From assembly GCA_036567785.1 (NCBI GenBank), contig DATCTV010000002.1, forward strand, positions 87,038 to 151,037: a DNA stretch of 64,000 bases. The letters run 5' to 3'. The translations under genes and the position numbers were made by a program. This DNA comes from Desulfomonilia bacterium (lineage in GTDB: Bacteria; Desulfobacterota; Desulfomonilia; UBA1062). Shown here in pieces: positions 17,783-26,153 of the stretch. The notes beneath the pieces are model-generated. The model ran no database searches and was not told the DNA's origin. It worked only from the letters and a program-made list of their open reading frames with translations. Each line of letters begins with the position of its first letter. Position 1 is the stretch's first letter.

Positions 17783-18778
17783 ATGGCGCAGATAAAGGCC
17801 ATGACCATAAACGTATGGTCAGGGCTCAACTACAAGGGCATTTTCAGGATGGGTTCATATGAGCCCTCAACAGAAACTGCCAGAAGGTTCGAAGGTCTGA
17901 TCAGGGAAATAAAAAGGCTTTCCCCCGATATAATCACAGTAAACGAGGCCAATCCCCTGCCCCGCTATGCTGAAGAGCTTGCATCACGCACAGGATACGA
18001 CTGCATATGGCATATGGGTGTATCAGGTCTGCGTCTTGGAAGGTTCGGCATACCGATCAATCTGAGAGAAGGTGATGTGATACTTGCAAGAAAGGGACTT
18101 GGACTTGAATTCTCAGGACAGATAAAGCTTGCAGGTCCCGGTATTGTCAAGCCGTCATATTCAATCCATACGGGCGACCTGACTCAGGCGCTGCTCGGGA
18201 AGATAACCTGGGAAGGAGAAATCGTGTATGTCTGTGCGACACACTGGCATGCGACTCTAGGCGGAATTGATGCATTGGAGAATGCAGAAAACCTTGCAGA
18301 GAGATTTTCATATCCGGAAAAAGAATATACCCGGGTTATTAATACGATATACGGCGACATCCGCTTCAAAATGCGTGAGGCAAGGAACACACTGAAGTTC
18401 ATTAAAAAATATGTCTCTTTGGGCAACCCCGTAATCCTTATGGGTGACCTCAACGCAGAGCCGGACAGACCCGAAATAGAATGTCTGAGACTGAACGGCT
18501 TCAGTGGGGCCGCTTCCGGCGGCCCGGGCTTCACATGGGATCCTGAAACGAACACCAACCTCATAAAATACTATCCTGATAATTTCGATAAAAAATATGA
18601 CAGCCTCTATGATCATCTCCGAGCCGTCTACGAAAGATCGTTCAGGCGTGAAATAGACTACATCATGGTCAACAGACTTGCGCATCTGCATGAATCAAGA
18701 CTCTGCGCAAATGAACCATTTGACGGCTCGCACATTTCAGATCATTTCGGGGTGTTTGCAGAAATTGAAATCCTTTAG
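17783..18778 (+). CDS. Endonuclease/exonuclease/phosphatase (EEP) superfamily hydrolase
   Basis: 331 residues with the full DNase I-like metal phosphodiesterase set: TINVW (Asn), VNEAN (metal Glu), THWHA, GDLNAEP (Asp/Asn pair), EIDYIM and the closing SDHFG histidine. No signal peptide, so cytoplasmic. The superfamily includes nucleases, sphingomyelinases, inositol phosphatases and sugar-phosphate hydrolases. Being last in an operon behind a sugar kinase, with just 9 bp between them, favours a small phosphoester as substrate over DNA (inference). Start: ATG at 17783 behind a weak AAGGAAAAG. Transcription probably ends at the hairpin at 18779-18803. Confidence 0.75.
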   Translation: MAQIKAMTINVWSGLNYKGIFRMGSYEPSTETARRFEGLIREIKRLSPDIITVNEANPLPRYAEELASRTGYDCIWHMGVSGLRLGRFGIPINLREGDVILARKGLGLEFSGQIKLAGPGIVKPSYSIHTGDLTQALLGKITWEGEIVYVCATHWHATLGGIDALENAENLAERFSYPEKEYTRVINTIYGDIRFKMREARNTLKFIKKYVSLGNPVILMGDLNAEPDRPEIECLRLNGFSGAASGGPGFTWDPETNTNLIKYYPDNFDKKYDSLYDHLRAVYERSFRREIDYIMVNRLAHLHESRLCANEPFDGSHISDHFGVFAEIEIL

Positions 18779-18803
18779 GATCAAGGAATATCTTTGATCT
18801 TTT
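18779..18803 (+). terminator. Intrinsic terminator of the aminotransferase/deacylase operon
   Basis: Starts directly after the stop codon: 9-bp stem (GATCAAGGA / TCTTTGATC, one G-U pair), 3-base loop, then TTTT. It separates the plus-strand operon from the convergent minus-strand gene ending at 18838. Confidence 0.6.
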
Positions 18804-18837
18804 CTGATACATCTGGAAGTAAAAGTCCCCTTAGACA

Positions 18838-19704
18838 TTACAATGGCGTTGCCTTCAAATCATTGACCTTTCGAGCAATGCAGGCTGCAATGAAGAACAT
18901 CCATATTATTAGCCCTATGTGCAGAACGTCATTTGCACAGAACCATATACCCTGTTTCCAGAGTTTTTCTGTCAGGCCTGAAAATAAATAGACGAAATAG
19001 GCCATGTTAATGATGCCAAGAGAGAACCAGACAATCATCAGCGTCAGCTCCTGACGCTCCCTCGTTCTGATATACCGCCTGGTGTTGATTACAAAGAGAG
19101 CGATAAAACTCGGGGTTGTGAAAAGAACCATGAGTTCGAATGAGACCATCATCTTATTCGGGATAAAGGCCCCTGTCAGGACAATGGCTAGATAAACGAT
19201 TGTATTTGCTGCAGCATAGCATGAAAGCGCCCGTCGCAAGCCCCATTCGGCGCTGGAGAATGCAACGCCCTTGACGATTGCATTTATACTGATGACCGTG
19301 AATATAAGGTAGTACACTTCCCACCAGCTGGTCCAGGCACAGACAGCTCTGCCGGCGCACTTTATCTCATAGCTGAAGGCCTGATAGCTGGTCCCTGCAA
19401 GGATCGCCCCTGCTCCCCAGAAGATGAGGCCAATTCCCCACCACAGCCGCGATTTTTCATTTTCCCTGAATTTAAGGGCATAAAATCCTGTCAGAACAGT
19501 CAGAATTCCAAGAAAATAGATAAAGAATGTAGAACTGGGAACTGCAAGGACAAAATGCATCGAACCGATGGAAATATCCGTACATGGCTGGATAAGTCGC
19601 CATGTTTCAGGTGTCTGCTCCGGACAGCAGTAGGGTATCGTCTGCAGCCTGCCACAGGCTGACAGGCTTATTAAAGAAATGATCGACGCAGAGATACGCT
19701 TCAT
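18838..19704 (-). CDS. Seven-transmembrane protein with lipobox-like N-terminus, function unknown
   Basis: 288 residues from the ATG at 19702-19704, with AGAGG upstream; a GTG one codon earlier is possible. The N-terminus (MKRISAS, hydrophobic, LSAC) looks like a lipoprotein signal. A short periplasmic part with CCPEQ and a lone Cys follows, then seven hydrophobic helices. Between helices 2 and 3 is a [17 protein letters not shown] segment with two cysteines. I do not recognise the family with certainty; the layout resembles uncharacterised 7-TM families. It follows the 19720-21855 lipoprotein gene by 15 bp and is probably co-transcribed with the two M19-like lipoproteins. Confidence 0.65.
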   Translation of the reverse strand: MKRISASIISLISLSACGRLQTIPYCCPEQTPETWRLIQPCTDISIGSMHFVLAVPSSTFFIYFLGILTVLTGFYALKFRENEKSRLWWGIGLIFWGAGAILAGTSYQAFSYEIKCAGRAVCAWTSWWEVYYLIFTVISINAIVKGVAFSSAEWGLRRALSCYAAANTIVYLAIVLTGAFIPNKMMVSFELMVLFTTPSFIALFVINTRRYIRTRERQELTLMIVWFSLGIINMAYFVYLFSGLTEKLWKQGIWFCANDVLHIGLIIWMFFIAACIARKVNDLKATPL

Positions 19705-19719
19705 CACACCTCTAGTGTT

Positions 19720-21855
19720 TCAGCGGTTTTCCACACGCTCCCACATCTCGATATATCCCTCGGCAGAACGGTAAAGCGGCTTAAGTTCCTCATCCGTGAG
19801 CCCGAGATTCTTGAGGTCGGCCACGAAATCCGGGATCAGGCCATAACAGGCGATACCCTCGGTATTAAAGTCAAAGACGCGGTTTCCGGCCTTCAGCTGA
19901 TTGAACTCACCGGTGCCGCCTACAGGATTTTTGAAGGGATATACAAGCGGATTGGTGGCGGGCGTCTCAGGCGGATTGCCGTCACAGGCCCGGCTACCGA
20001 AACGCGGACCAGGCTGCTTGCACATGCCGTTCACGTCGGAGCCGTATGGAATTGCAACCGGATACGGGCTCTGACTCATCACCCTCACCGCATTCTTATA
20101 TGATTGAGCCCAGGACTCGGACGATATCGCACATCCTCCGTGCTTCTCCTGGTAAAGCATCAGGGATACGATACCTCCGAGATTGAATATTCTTGTGGCA
20201 TACTGCCAGGTTATGCTCCCGTCAGGCGGGTCTATCCAGCTGTGGCTTGCTATTACCGGGTAACGCTCCTCCTCGCAGATCGAGAGCGCTTTGAATGCCA
20301 TCTTATGGCTCATGTGGTCTGTTTCTATTATCATCTTCTTCTTTATCATCTCCCGGATGAAGAATTCACCTATGTCAGTAAGTCCTCTTTTGTTGTCTGA
20401 CGATCTCATTCCGGCCGGATAATAGGGCACTACCGACCCGATTAGCGGCGCAAGCATTTTAAATAAAGGATTATCAGGATATGAGAACGAAGGTTCCTTA
20501 TAGGTAAACGAAGGGTCGCTGCATTCCTCGAACTCGAAATATGACCCTCTTAGCAGGCGGTTTCCAAGATTCGGGATCACCGGCACCCAGACATTGGTCC
20601 CTCCGAAGGCATTGTTGAAAATATGGATGGGGAAGATGCTCCTTACACCCTTGTCGCGGTAAACCTGAAGCTGATCGGCAATATATTGCGGGTCGACTTT
20701 GTTCTCGTCTGCCGCGTTGAAAAGGGTTGCTACCTCAATGCCCAGGACGATGGCAAGCTTGCCGTCGGCAATTACATCCCGAGCCTCTTTGGGGGAATAA
20801 ACAATGCGGAACCAGCCTTTGCCCGGACCTCCGCACTGGGCGTCTATGTAGTTTTCAAGACTCTTCACCTCATTCAGCTGACGGTCAACCGCGTTCATGT
20901 CGTTGCAGTCATAGCCGGGCAGACTGCCGTATATGCGGCACAAAAGCTCGTTGCTCACACAATGCACAACAGCCAGCCTCAAGCCGCCGAGGTATGCACG
21001 CTCTAGCCATCTGTAGTATACCATCTGATGCGTCATTGCGTTGTTGTAGGGCCAGTATTTGAAGTCGGGCCAGCCACTGGTATCGTGCCGGAGACGCCCC
21101 TCGGTCAGGTTGCCGATGAGGTCGTTTGCTCCGTTTTTCCCATGTATGTATGAACAATCCGGCAGAGCCCTGCTCACACCGAGCGGACTGAAATTCCTTC
21201 CGATTACCAGCTTGCCGCCAAAGCCCTCGTTGGCGCACAGATGAAGATGCGTATCGGCAAAACCGACTAGATTCTCTTTTGAGGGTTGCTTCATCGCTAC
21301 AGCATCGGTGCTGATGTCCGCTTCAGGGAACGGGGTGCATTTTTCAGCAGTCTCTATTGTGAATTCAGACGCCTGGCCCCTGACGCCGGAGAGGTACAGT
21401 CGGCCGTCATTTGCGTCGGCTGCAAGCCACATGTTTCCTTTATAAGGCCTGAACGCAAAACGGTCATTACCAAGAGAGACGAATTCCCACATGGTATTAT
21501 CATCAAGGGTTGATGTCCTTATTACATTTTTGTCCGCATCGATACTCAGATATCTGGCCCCTTTATCATAAAGCATATAGACGCCGAGATATGCCGGCTT
21601 CATGAAAAATGAGGAGGCCTTGCTCCGGTTTTCAGCTGATGCCGCATAACCGGTTGACGTGGACAGGATGAAACTGCCGTTTGCAGCCGACCTCAGGGCA
21701 TAGCAGCCATTGGCGAAATCATATACGGTCTTCGCTGCGGCAGTGTTTTCTGTATTTGTTTTACCATCCGATGACTCTGAGTCTGTGTTGTCGGTACTGC
21801 AGCCTGCAAGTATCAGCAGTAAGATAACTGCAATGCAATAGTTCTTCATGTTCAT
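19720..21855 (-). CDS. Lipoprotein: beta-trefoil-like domain plus M19 dipeptidase-like hydrolase
   Basis: 711 residues from the ATG at 21853-21855, 5 bp after GAGGAG; an upstream GTG is two codons earlier. Lipobox LAGC near residue 20. Residues of about 45-170 form a repetitive beta-rich region (GCYALRSAANGSFI, ARYLSID) that looks like a fascin or ricin-type trefoil. The rest follows the renal-dipeptidase (M19) pattern: HxH in ADTHLHL, the bridging Glu in VLGIEV, PIHIFNN, ETDHMSH, ASHSW and GSDVNG. M19 enzymes cleave dipeptides, often with a D-residue at the C-terminal side. Several spacings depart from the family, so the substrate may differ. Tandem paralogue of the next gene upstream. Confidence 0.7.
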   Translation of the reverse strand: MNMKNYCIAVILLLILAGCSTDNTDSESSDGKTNTENTAAAKTVYDFANGCYALRSAANGSFILSTSTGYAASAENRSKASSFFMKPAYLGVYMLYDKGARYLSIDADKNVIRTSTLDDNTMWEFVSLGNDRFAFRPYKGNMWLAADANDGRLYLSGVRGQASEFTIETAEKCTPFPEADISTDAVAMKQPSKENLVGFADTHLHLCANEGFGGKLVIGRNFSPLGVSRALPDCSYIHGKNGANDLIGNLTEGRLRHDTSGWPDFKYWPYNNAMTHQMVYYRWLERAYLGGLRLAVVHCVSNELLCRIYGSLPGYDCNDMNAVDRQLNEVKSLENYIDAQCGGPGKGWFRIVYSPKEARDVIADGKLAIVLGIEVATLFNAADENKVDPQYIADQLQVYRDKGVRSIFPIHIFNNAFGGTNVWVPVIPNLGNRLLRGSYFEFEECSDPSFTYKEPSFSYPDNPLFKMLAPLIGSVVPYYPAGMRSSDNKRGLTDIGEFFIREMIKKKMIIETDHMSHKMAFKALSICEEERYPVIASHSWIDPPDGSITWQYATRIFNLGGIVSLMLYQEKHGGCAISSESWAQSYKNAVRVMSQSPYPVAIPYGSDVNGMCKQPGPRFGSRACDGNPPETPATNPLVYPFKNPVGGTGEFNQLKAGNRVFDFNTEGIACYGLIPDFVADLKNLGLTDEELKPLYRSAEGYIEMWERVENR

Positions 21856-21945
21856 AGCCACTCCTCAAAGATGAGAATTCTAATCTGACATTCATATAGC
21901 TATCAAATACCCTCTGCCACACGGGATTTTATTAATTTGATGAAG

Positions 21946-24483
21946 TTATTGATTCTCCTTGCTCCATCCCCACCATTCTTCATAATTTTCCGGCACGCTA
22001 TCCCAGTATTTGGGGTCGCGTGACGGGTAATTCTCGGGATCTTTGTGATACCGTTCCACCCTGTTGAGCATCCTGAGATACGCCTCAGCCCCTCTGAAGA
22101 AGGAATCCAGTTTCAGGGTCGGGTCCTGTACCTGTCTGAACTTGATGAAATCAGGCATCAAACCGTAATGTGCCATGCCTTCTTTGTTCACATCGAAGGT
22201 ACGTTTCCCGGTGACCTGGCGTTTGAACTTGACCTTTGATGGATCAACCACGCTTTCATTGTAAAGGCCCGGATAAAGGGGGCCAAACCCGTCAATACCA
22301 TAATCGACAGCCTTTGTTGCAGTTGTATCCAGGCGTGGTAAAGAACAGGCGCCATTTACATCCGTGGTTATGGGCTGTCCAAGAACCAGATCATCTGAGG
22401 GATCGCCGTTCATATTGTACCATGAGGCAGGGACCATGTATGGTCTGCCGCCGTGGTAATAGAAATATTTCGCCCTTGCATTCTCGTTGTCCAGATACGC
22501 TCTGGAGCCAGGACCTTTCCTGCTGAGCTCGATTATGAAATTGAGATAGTCGAGATAGCAGAATCCATCGCCGTATATGCCAGGACCGGCATATGTGGGC
22601 GCTTTGCCGGCAATATGTTCGGAGAAGAGCCCGCCAAGCTGTATGATCTTGATCATGCGGGGTATGTCGAGCTGTTCATGTGTTTTTGCGTCAGGCGGTT
22701 CCAGGTCAGTGATACCGCCATGTGTTGCAATCACTCCCGGATACTTGTGTTCCCATATGATCTCCAGAGCCCTGTTGACCGTTTTGTCGCACATATGATC
22801 AACCTCGATGACAAAGCCCTTGTCTATCAGTTTGAGGATAAGCCATTCCCCGAGCTTTGTGAGCCCCATGCCATTGGCATGGCCCTTACCGGACGCTTCA
22901 GGCGGAAGGTCGGGTTCTATGATGGGGGCATATGGCAGATCAATGCCGAGCCTTTTCAAAAGCTCGATCGTCTGGGCCTGTGCCGTTGCATATTCTATCC
23001 CTGTTTCCTTATAAGTCACCCTTGGATTCGGGCTTGCCGTAATATCATAAAAATTGCCGCGCATGACCTTATTGCCAAGGTCCCAGACCATATTTACATA
23101 CAGCCAGGCGCCGCCGTAGCCGTTGTTTATACCGTGAACCGGGAAAATCGTGCGGATGCCCAATTCATAATACTTATCGAGCAGGCCTTCGATCTCCTCA
23201 AGTTTTGCCTTAAGCTGGGCGCTGGTTATGTGGTGAGGATCATAAACGGGCAATTCGGCATCTGATATATAGTCTCTTCCTGCCCCGCACAATGAATCGA
23301 CCTCTATTGCGAGTATTACCGCCATCTTACCCTGGCTTATCACCTTGCGTGCTTCATCCGAGCTTTTGCATATCCTGAACCATCCCTTGCCCGGACCGCC
23401 GCACTGGGCGTCTATGTAATCCTGCATCTTGTACATGTTCTTGATCTGGCTGTCGCAGATGGAAATGTCATCCTGAGGCGGCACATCCACTTTTGGCTTT
23501 ATGAGGCCGTTCTTTACCACCGCAAGGACTTCGGCGTTAACCATCTCCTGTACCATGAGACGCTGCCCGGACAGCCATGCGCGCTCTATCCAGCGGTAAT
23601 ATGCCTGCTGATGGGTCTGCGAGTTAGCCGTGGGCCAGAATGAGAATGTAGGCCATCCGTCTGTGTTATGAGTTGAGTTGCCGTCCTGAACCATGCCCAG
23701 GAGATCAGTGGAACCGTTTTTACCGTGCAGCAGGCTGCAATCCCTTAATGCCTCCTGAATGCCAAGCGGGTTGAATGTCTCTCCCACAAAGGTTGTCTGG
23801 CCTGAAGCGAGGAAGTGATTCAGGTGAACATGGACGTCGGCAAAACCGACAATGGGTTCACCCACCGCCGGACGGGCCATTGCCATTGACGGGTCAACGG
23901 GCAATCCGTCACCGTCTTTTATATCGACATTAAGCTCAGCCTCGGGAAATGAAATGCAGTTATCAGTCCCTTCAAGCCTGAACCGGCATGATTCCGACAG
24001 ACCGAATGAAAGTGAAAGTCTGCCTTCGGCAGAAGCTGAGAGAAACTTCCCTTTCGACCTGCCTCCTGAAGCTGATTTCAGTCCGAAAAGTCCATCCCCG
24101 ACAGATACAAGTTCCCACATGTTGTTCTCATTCAGTGCGACCGTGCGTATCACTTTCATGTTTGCATCCACGCTCAGGTATCTGGCATCGCTGTCATAAA
24201 ACATGTAGACGCCGAGATCGGATGGTTTCATGTAAAATGCCGAAGCACTGGTCTTATCCTGCGCGGCGGCACCATAAACTGAACCGGAGGAAGTTACAAA
24301 TCCGCCGCTGGCAACAGATTTCAAGGCGTAGCAGCCATTGGAGAAATCATAGATAGTTTTAACAGGTGTGCTGTCTTCCCTTCCGTTTTCTTCCGCTGTC
24401 AGATCTGACTGGTGGTCTTTGCTGCTGCAGCCTGCAAGAAACAGGAGAACAGCAATGCCGAGGCAAAGGCTCTTCATTTTCAT
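21946..24483 (-). CDS. Lipoprotein paralogue: beta-trefoil-like domain plus M19 dipeptidase-like hydrolase
   Basis: 845 residues with lipobox LAGC and the same layout as the 711-residue neighbour: trefoil-like region (GCYALKS, ARYLSVD) at about 45-180, then an M19-like hydrolase with ADVHVHL, ILAIEV, PVHGINN, EVDHMC, ATHGG and TTDVNGAC. It is longer because of insertions around the AGRDYISDAELPVYD and KYFYYHGGRPYM segments, and it has a charged, Trp-rich C-terminus. The second histidine loop (ATHGG against ASHSW) differs between the copies, suggesting different substrates. GGAGG precedes the ATG at 24481-24483. The pair and the 7-TM gene form a minus-strand unit between two plus-strand catabolic operons. 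Confidence 0.7.
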   Translation of the reverse strand: MKMKSLCLGIAVLLFLAGCSSKDHQSDLTAEENGREDSTPVKTIYDFSNGCYALKSVASGGFVTSSGSVYGAAAQDKTSASAFYMKPSDLGVYMFYDSDARYLSVDANMKVIRTVALNENNMWELVSVGDGLFGLKSASGGRSKGKFLSASAEGRLSLSFGLSESCRFRLEGTDNCISFPEAELNVDIKDGDGLPVDPSMAMARPAVGEPIVGFADVHVHLNHFLASGQTTFVGETFNPLGIQEALRDCSLLHGKNGSTDLLGMVQDGNSTHNTDGWPTFSFWPTANSQTHQQAYYRWIERAWLSGQRLMVQEMVNAEVLAVVKNGLIKPKVDVPPQDDISICDSQIKNMYKMQDYIDAQCGGPGKGWFRICKSSDEARKVISQGKMAVILAIEVDSLCGAGRDYISDAELPVYDPHHITSAQLKAKLEEIEGLLDKYYELGIRTIFPVHGINNGYGGAWLYVNMVWDLGNKVMRGNFYDITASPNPRVTYKETGIEYATAQAQTIELLKRLGIDLPYAPIIEPDLPPEASGKGHANGMGLTKLGEWLILKLIDKGFVIEVDHMCDKTVNRALEIIWEHKYPGVIATHGGITDLEPPDAKTHEQLDIPRMIKIIQLGGLFSEHIAGKAPTYAGPGIYGDGFCYLDYLNFIIELSRKGPGSRAYLDNENARAKYFYYHGGRPYMVPASWYNMNGDPSDDLVLGQPITTDVNGACSLPRLDTTATKAVDYGIDGFGPLYPGLYNESVVDPSKVKFKRQVTGKRTFDVNKEGMAHYGLMPDFIKFRQVQDPTLKLDSFFRGAEAYLRMLNRVERYHKDPENYPSRDPKYWDSVPENYEEWWGWSKENQ

Positions 24484-24640
24484 AAAAGCTCCTCCATTAA
24501 CAGAATTTTAAGAATACAGAATCACAAGCTTCAATAGTAAATTTTAAGCTTACTTGGCCGTCATGTCAATGCACATAAAGACTATTTTTTATTCCTGATC
24601 ATTAAAAGAGATTTCCAAATATTCTTGTTTATTGACGGGA

Positions 24641-24679
24641 TTAAAGATTGTATTAGTTGAAACGATAATTTATTCAACT
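24641..24679 (+). promoter_or_regulatory. Possible promoter and inverted repeat upstream of the GPH symporter operon
   Basis: TTAAAG (24641-24646) and GATAAT (24664-24669) are 17 bp apart. A 7-bp inverted repeat AGTTGAA / TTCAACT (24655-24661 and 24673-24679) straddles that -10 box. Weaker than the palindromes at 12780 and 44475, but in the same kind of place. Confidence 0.35.
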
Positions 24680-24730
24680 CTGATGCAGCCCCAGTTTAAT
24701 GAGATTACCATTCCCGGAGGTTATTGAAAG

Positions 24731-26131
24731 ATGCAGAAAACCGTTGAGCGTATTCCAGTATGGAAGATGATCATGTATTCGCTCGGCCAGTTCGGATGGT
24801 CGCTGCTCTCGGCAGTCGCGACACTGCTCACATATTTTTATATCCCTCCGGAAACGGGGGAAGCTGCATTTCCGCTGCTTGTGAGCCGGGAAGCAATATT
24901 CGGCATGACAGTAGTAGGCGTAAGCGGCTTCCTCGCCCAGGCAGCCGGACTCCTTTTCGACCCGCTGATGGGTGCATTATCGGACAGGAGCAAATCGAAA
25001 ATGGGCCGCAGGCGATATTTCCTTCTTATAAGCTCCCTGCCGCTCGCTGTTATCTGCTATCTCATATTCAGCCCGCCATCGTCCTCACCCGGAAGGCTCA
25101 ATGTGGTATGGGTTGTATCTGCAGTAGTTATATTCAACATTTTCATGTCCGTATACAGAATGCCGTACGGCGCCCTTATCCCTGAACTGGGACATACCTC
25201 AAAGGACAGGATGCTGCTCTGCACGGTCACATCCGTCACTTGGGCCCTGGGTTTTCTGGTCGGCGGCTCGCTTATCTATAATGTCAAGGATATCTTCCAG
25301 ACCTCATTCGGAATGTCTCCTGTGAGCGCATTCAGAACTGTCGTGGCCATATACAGCGTGATAGGATTCATCCTGCTCTGCATACCTGTGATATTTGTCG
25401 ATGAGAAACGCTACTGCACGGGTTATGTCTCGACCGAAACGCCAATACAATCCATAAAAAAAACATTTCACAACAGGGACTTCGTAATCTTTACGGCAAG
25501 CAATACCGTCTATTCCATGGCGGATGCCGTCCTGACGCTGGGCATAGTCTATTTTATGACCGTACTTCTCGGGCTTAAGGAAACATGGGTGGGAATATTC
25601 GGTGGCAGCATGTTCGCACTAAGCTTTGTGTGGTACTTTTTTGTAAACTTGGCCGCAACAAAGATCAGCAAGAAGAAGATGGTAATCTTCGCATTCTCCA
25701 TTCAGGCCCTCGTATATGTAATGATATACATGGCCAGGCAGGTCCCGGTTCCGCTGATGGTTTGGGTATGGACAATCATAGTTCTTCAAAGCATAGTCGC
25801 CGCAACGACAGGCATAGTACCCGGTGCGATCAATGCGGATATAATCCGTGCTGATTCCATCAGGACCGGGGTTCAGCGTGAGGCTTCTTTCATGGGGGCC
25901 TCCAGCCTCTTCATGAAGATACCGCTCGCCCTGCCGCCGCTTGTATTCCCTTCCCTTCTTCTTCTCGGAAGAAGTCCGGAACACAATACCGGCGTAAGAC
26001 TTGCGGCGCTTATTGCGTTCGGGCTCATGGCCCTGGCGGTTTTCATACTTCTCTTTTATAATGAAAAGCGCACACTTGAAACCCTGGCCGAGGAAAAAGT
26101 CCCTGATAAGGTCAGTTCACATGATAAATGA
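24731..26131 (+). CDS. GPH-family sugar:cation symporter
   Basis: 466 residues, about 12 membrane helices. It fits the glycoside-pentoside-hexuronide:cation symporter branch of the major facilitator superfamily: the FDPLMGALSDRSKSKMGRRR loop between helices 2 and 3 and the later GIVPGAINADII segment are typical. It should import a glycoside or hexuronide with Na+ or H+. GGAGG lies 9 bp before the ATG. First gene of an operon with the GH13 alpha-glucosidase (22 bp gap) and a serine hydrolase, so the imported sugar is probably an alpha-glucoside (inference). Confidence 0.82.
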   Translation: MQKTVERIPVWKMIMYSLGQFGWSLLSAVATLLTYFYIPPETGEAAFPLLVSREAIFGMTVVGVSGFLAQAAGLLFDPLMGALSDRSKSKMGRRRYFLLISSLPLAVICYLIFSPPSSSPGRLNVVWVVSAVVIFNIFMSVYRMPYGALIPELGHTSKDRMLLCTVTSVTWALGFLVGGSLIYNVKDIFQTSFGMSPVSAFRTVVAIYSVIGFILLCIPVIFVDEKRYCTGYVSTETPIQSIKKTFHNRDFVIFTASNTVYSMADAVLTLGIVYFMTVLLGLKETWVGIFGGSMFALSFVWYFFVNLAATKISKKKMVIFAFSIQALVYVMIYMARQVPVPLMVWVWTIIVLQSIVAATTGIVPGAINADIIRADSIRTGVQREASFMGASSLFMKIPLALPPLVFPSLLLLGRSPEHNTGVRLAALIAFGLMALAVFILLFYNEKRTLETLAEEKVPDKVSSHDK

Positions 26132-26153
26132 TAATCGTACAATGGAGGTGAAT

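Noticed and set aside
22453-23265. 270-codon plus-strand open frame
   Set aside because: It lies opposite the M19-like lipoprotein gene, has no ribosome site or family pattern, and is best explained by codon bias.
26001-26153. Upstream extension of the GH13 gene
   Set aside because: It overlaps the symporter gene in another frame and the true GH13 start at 26154 has a clear ribosome site.
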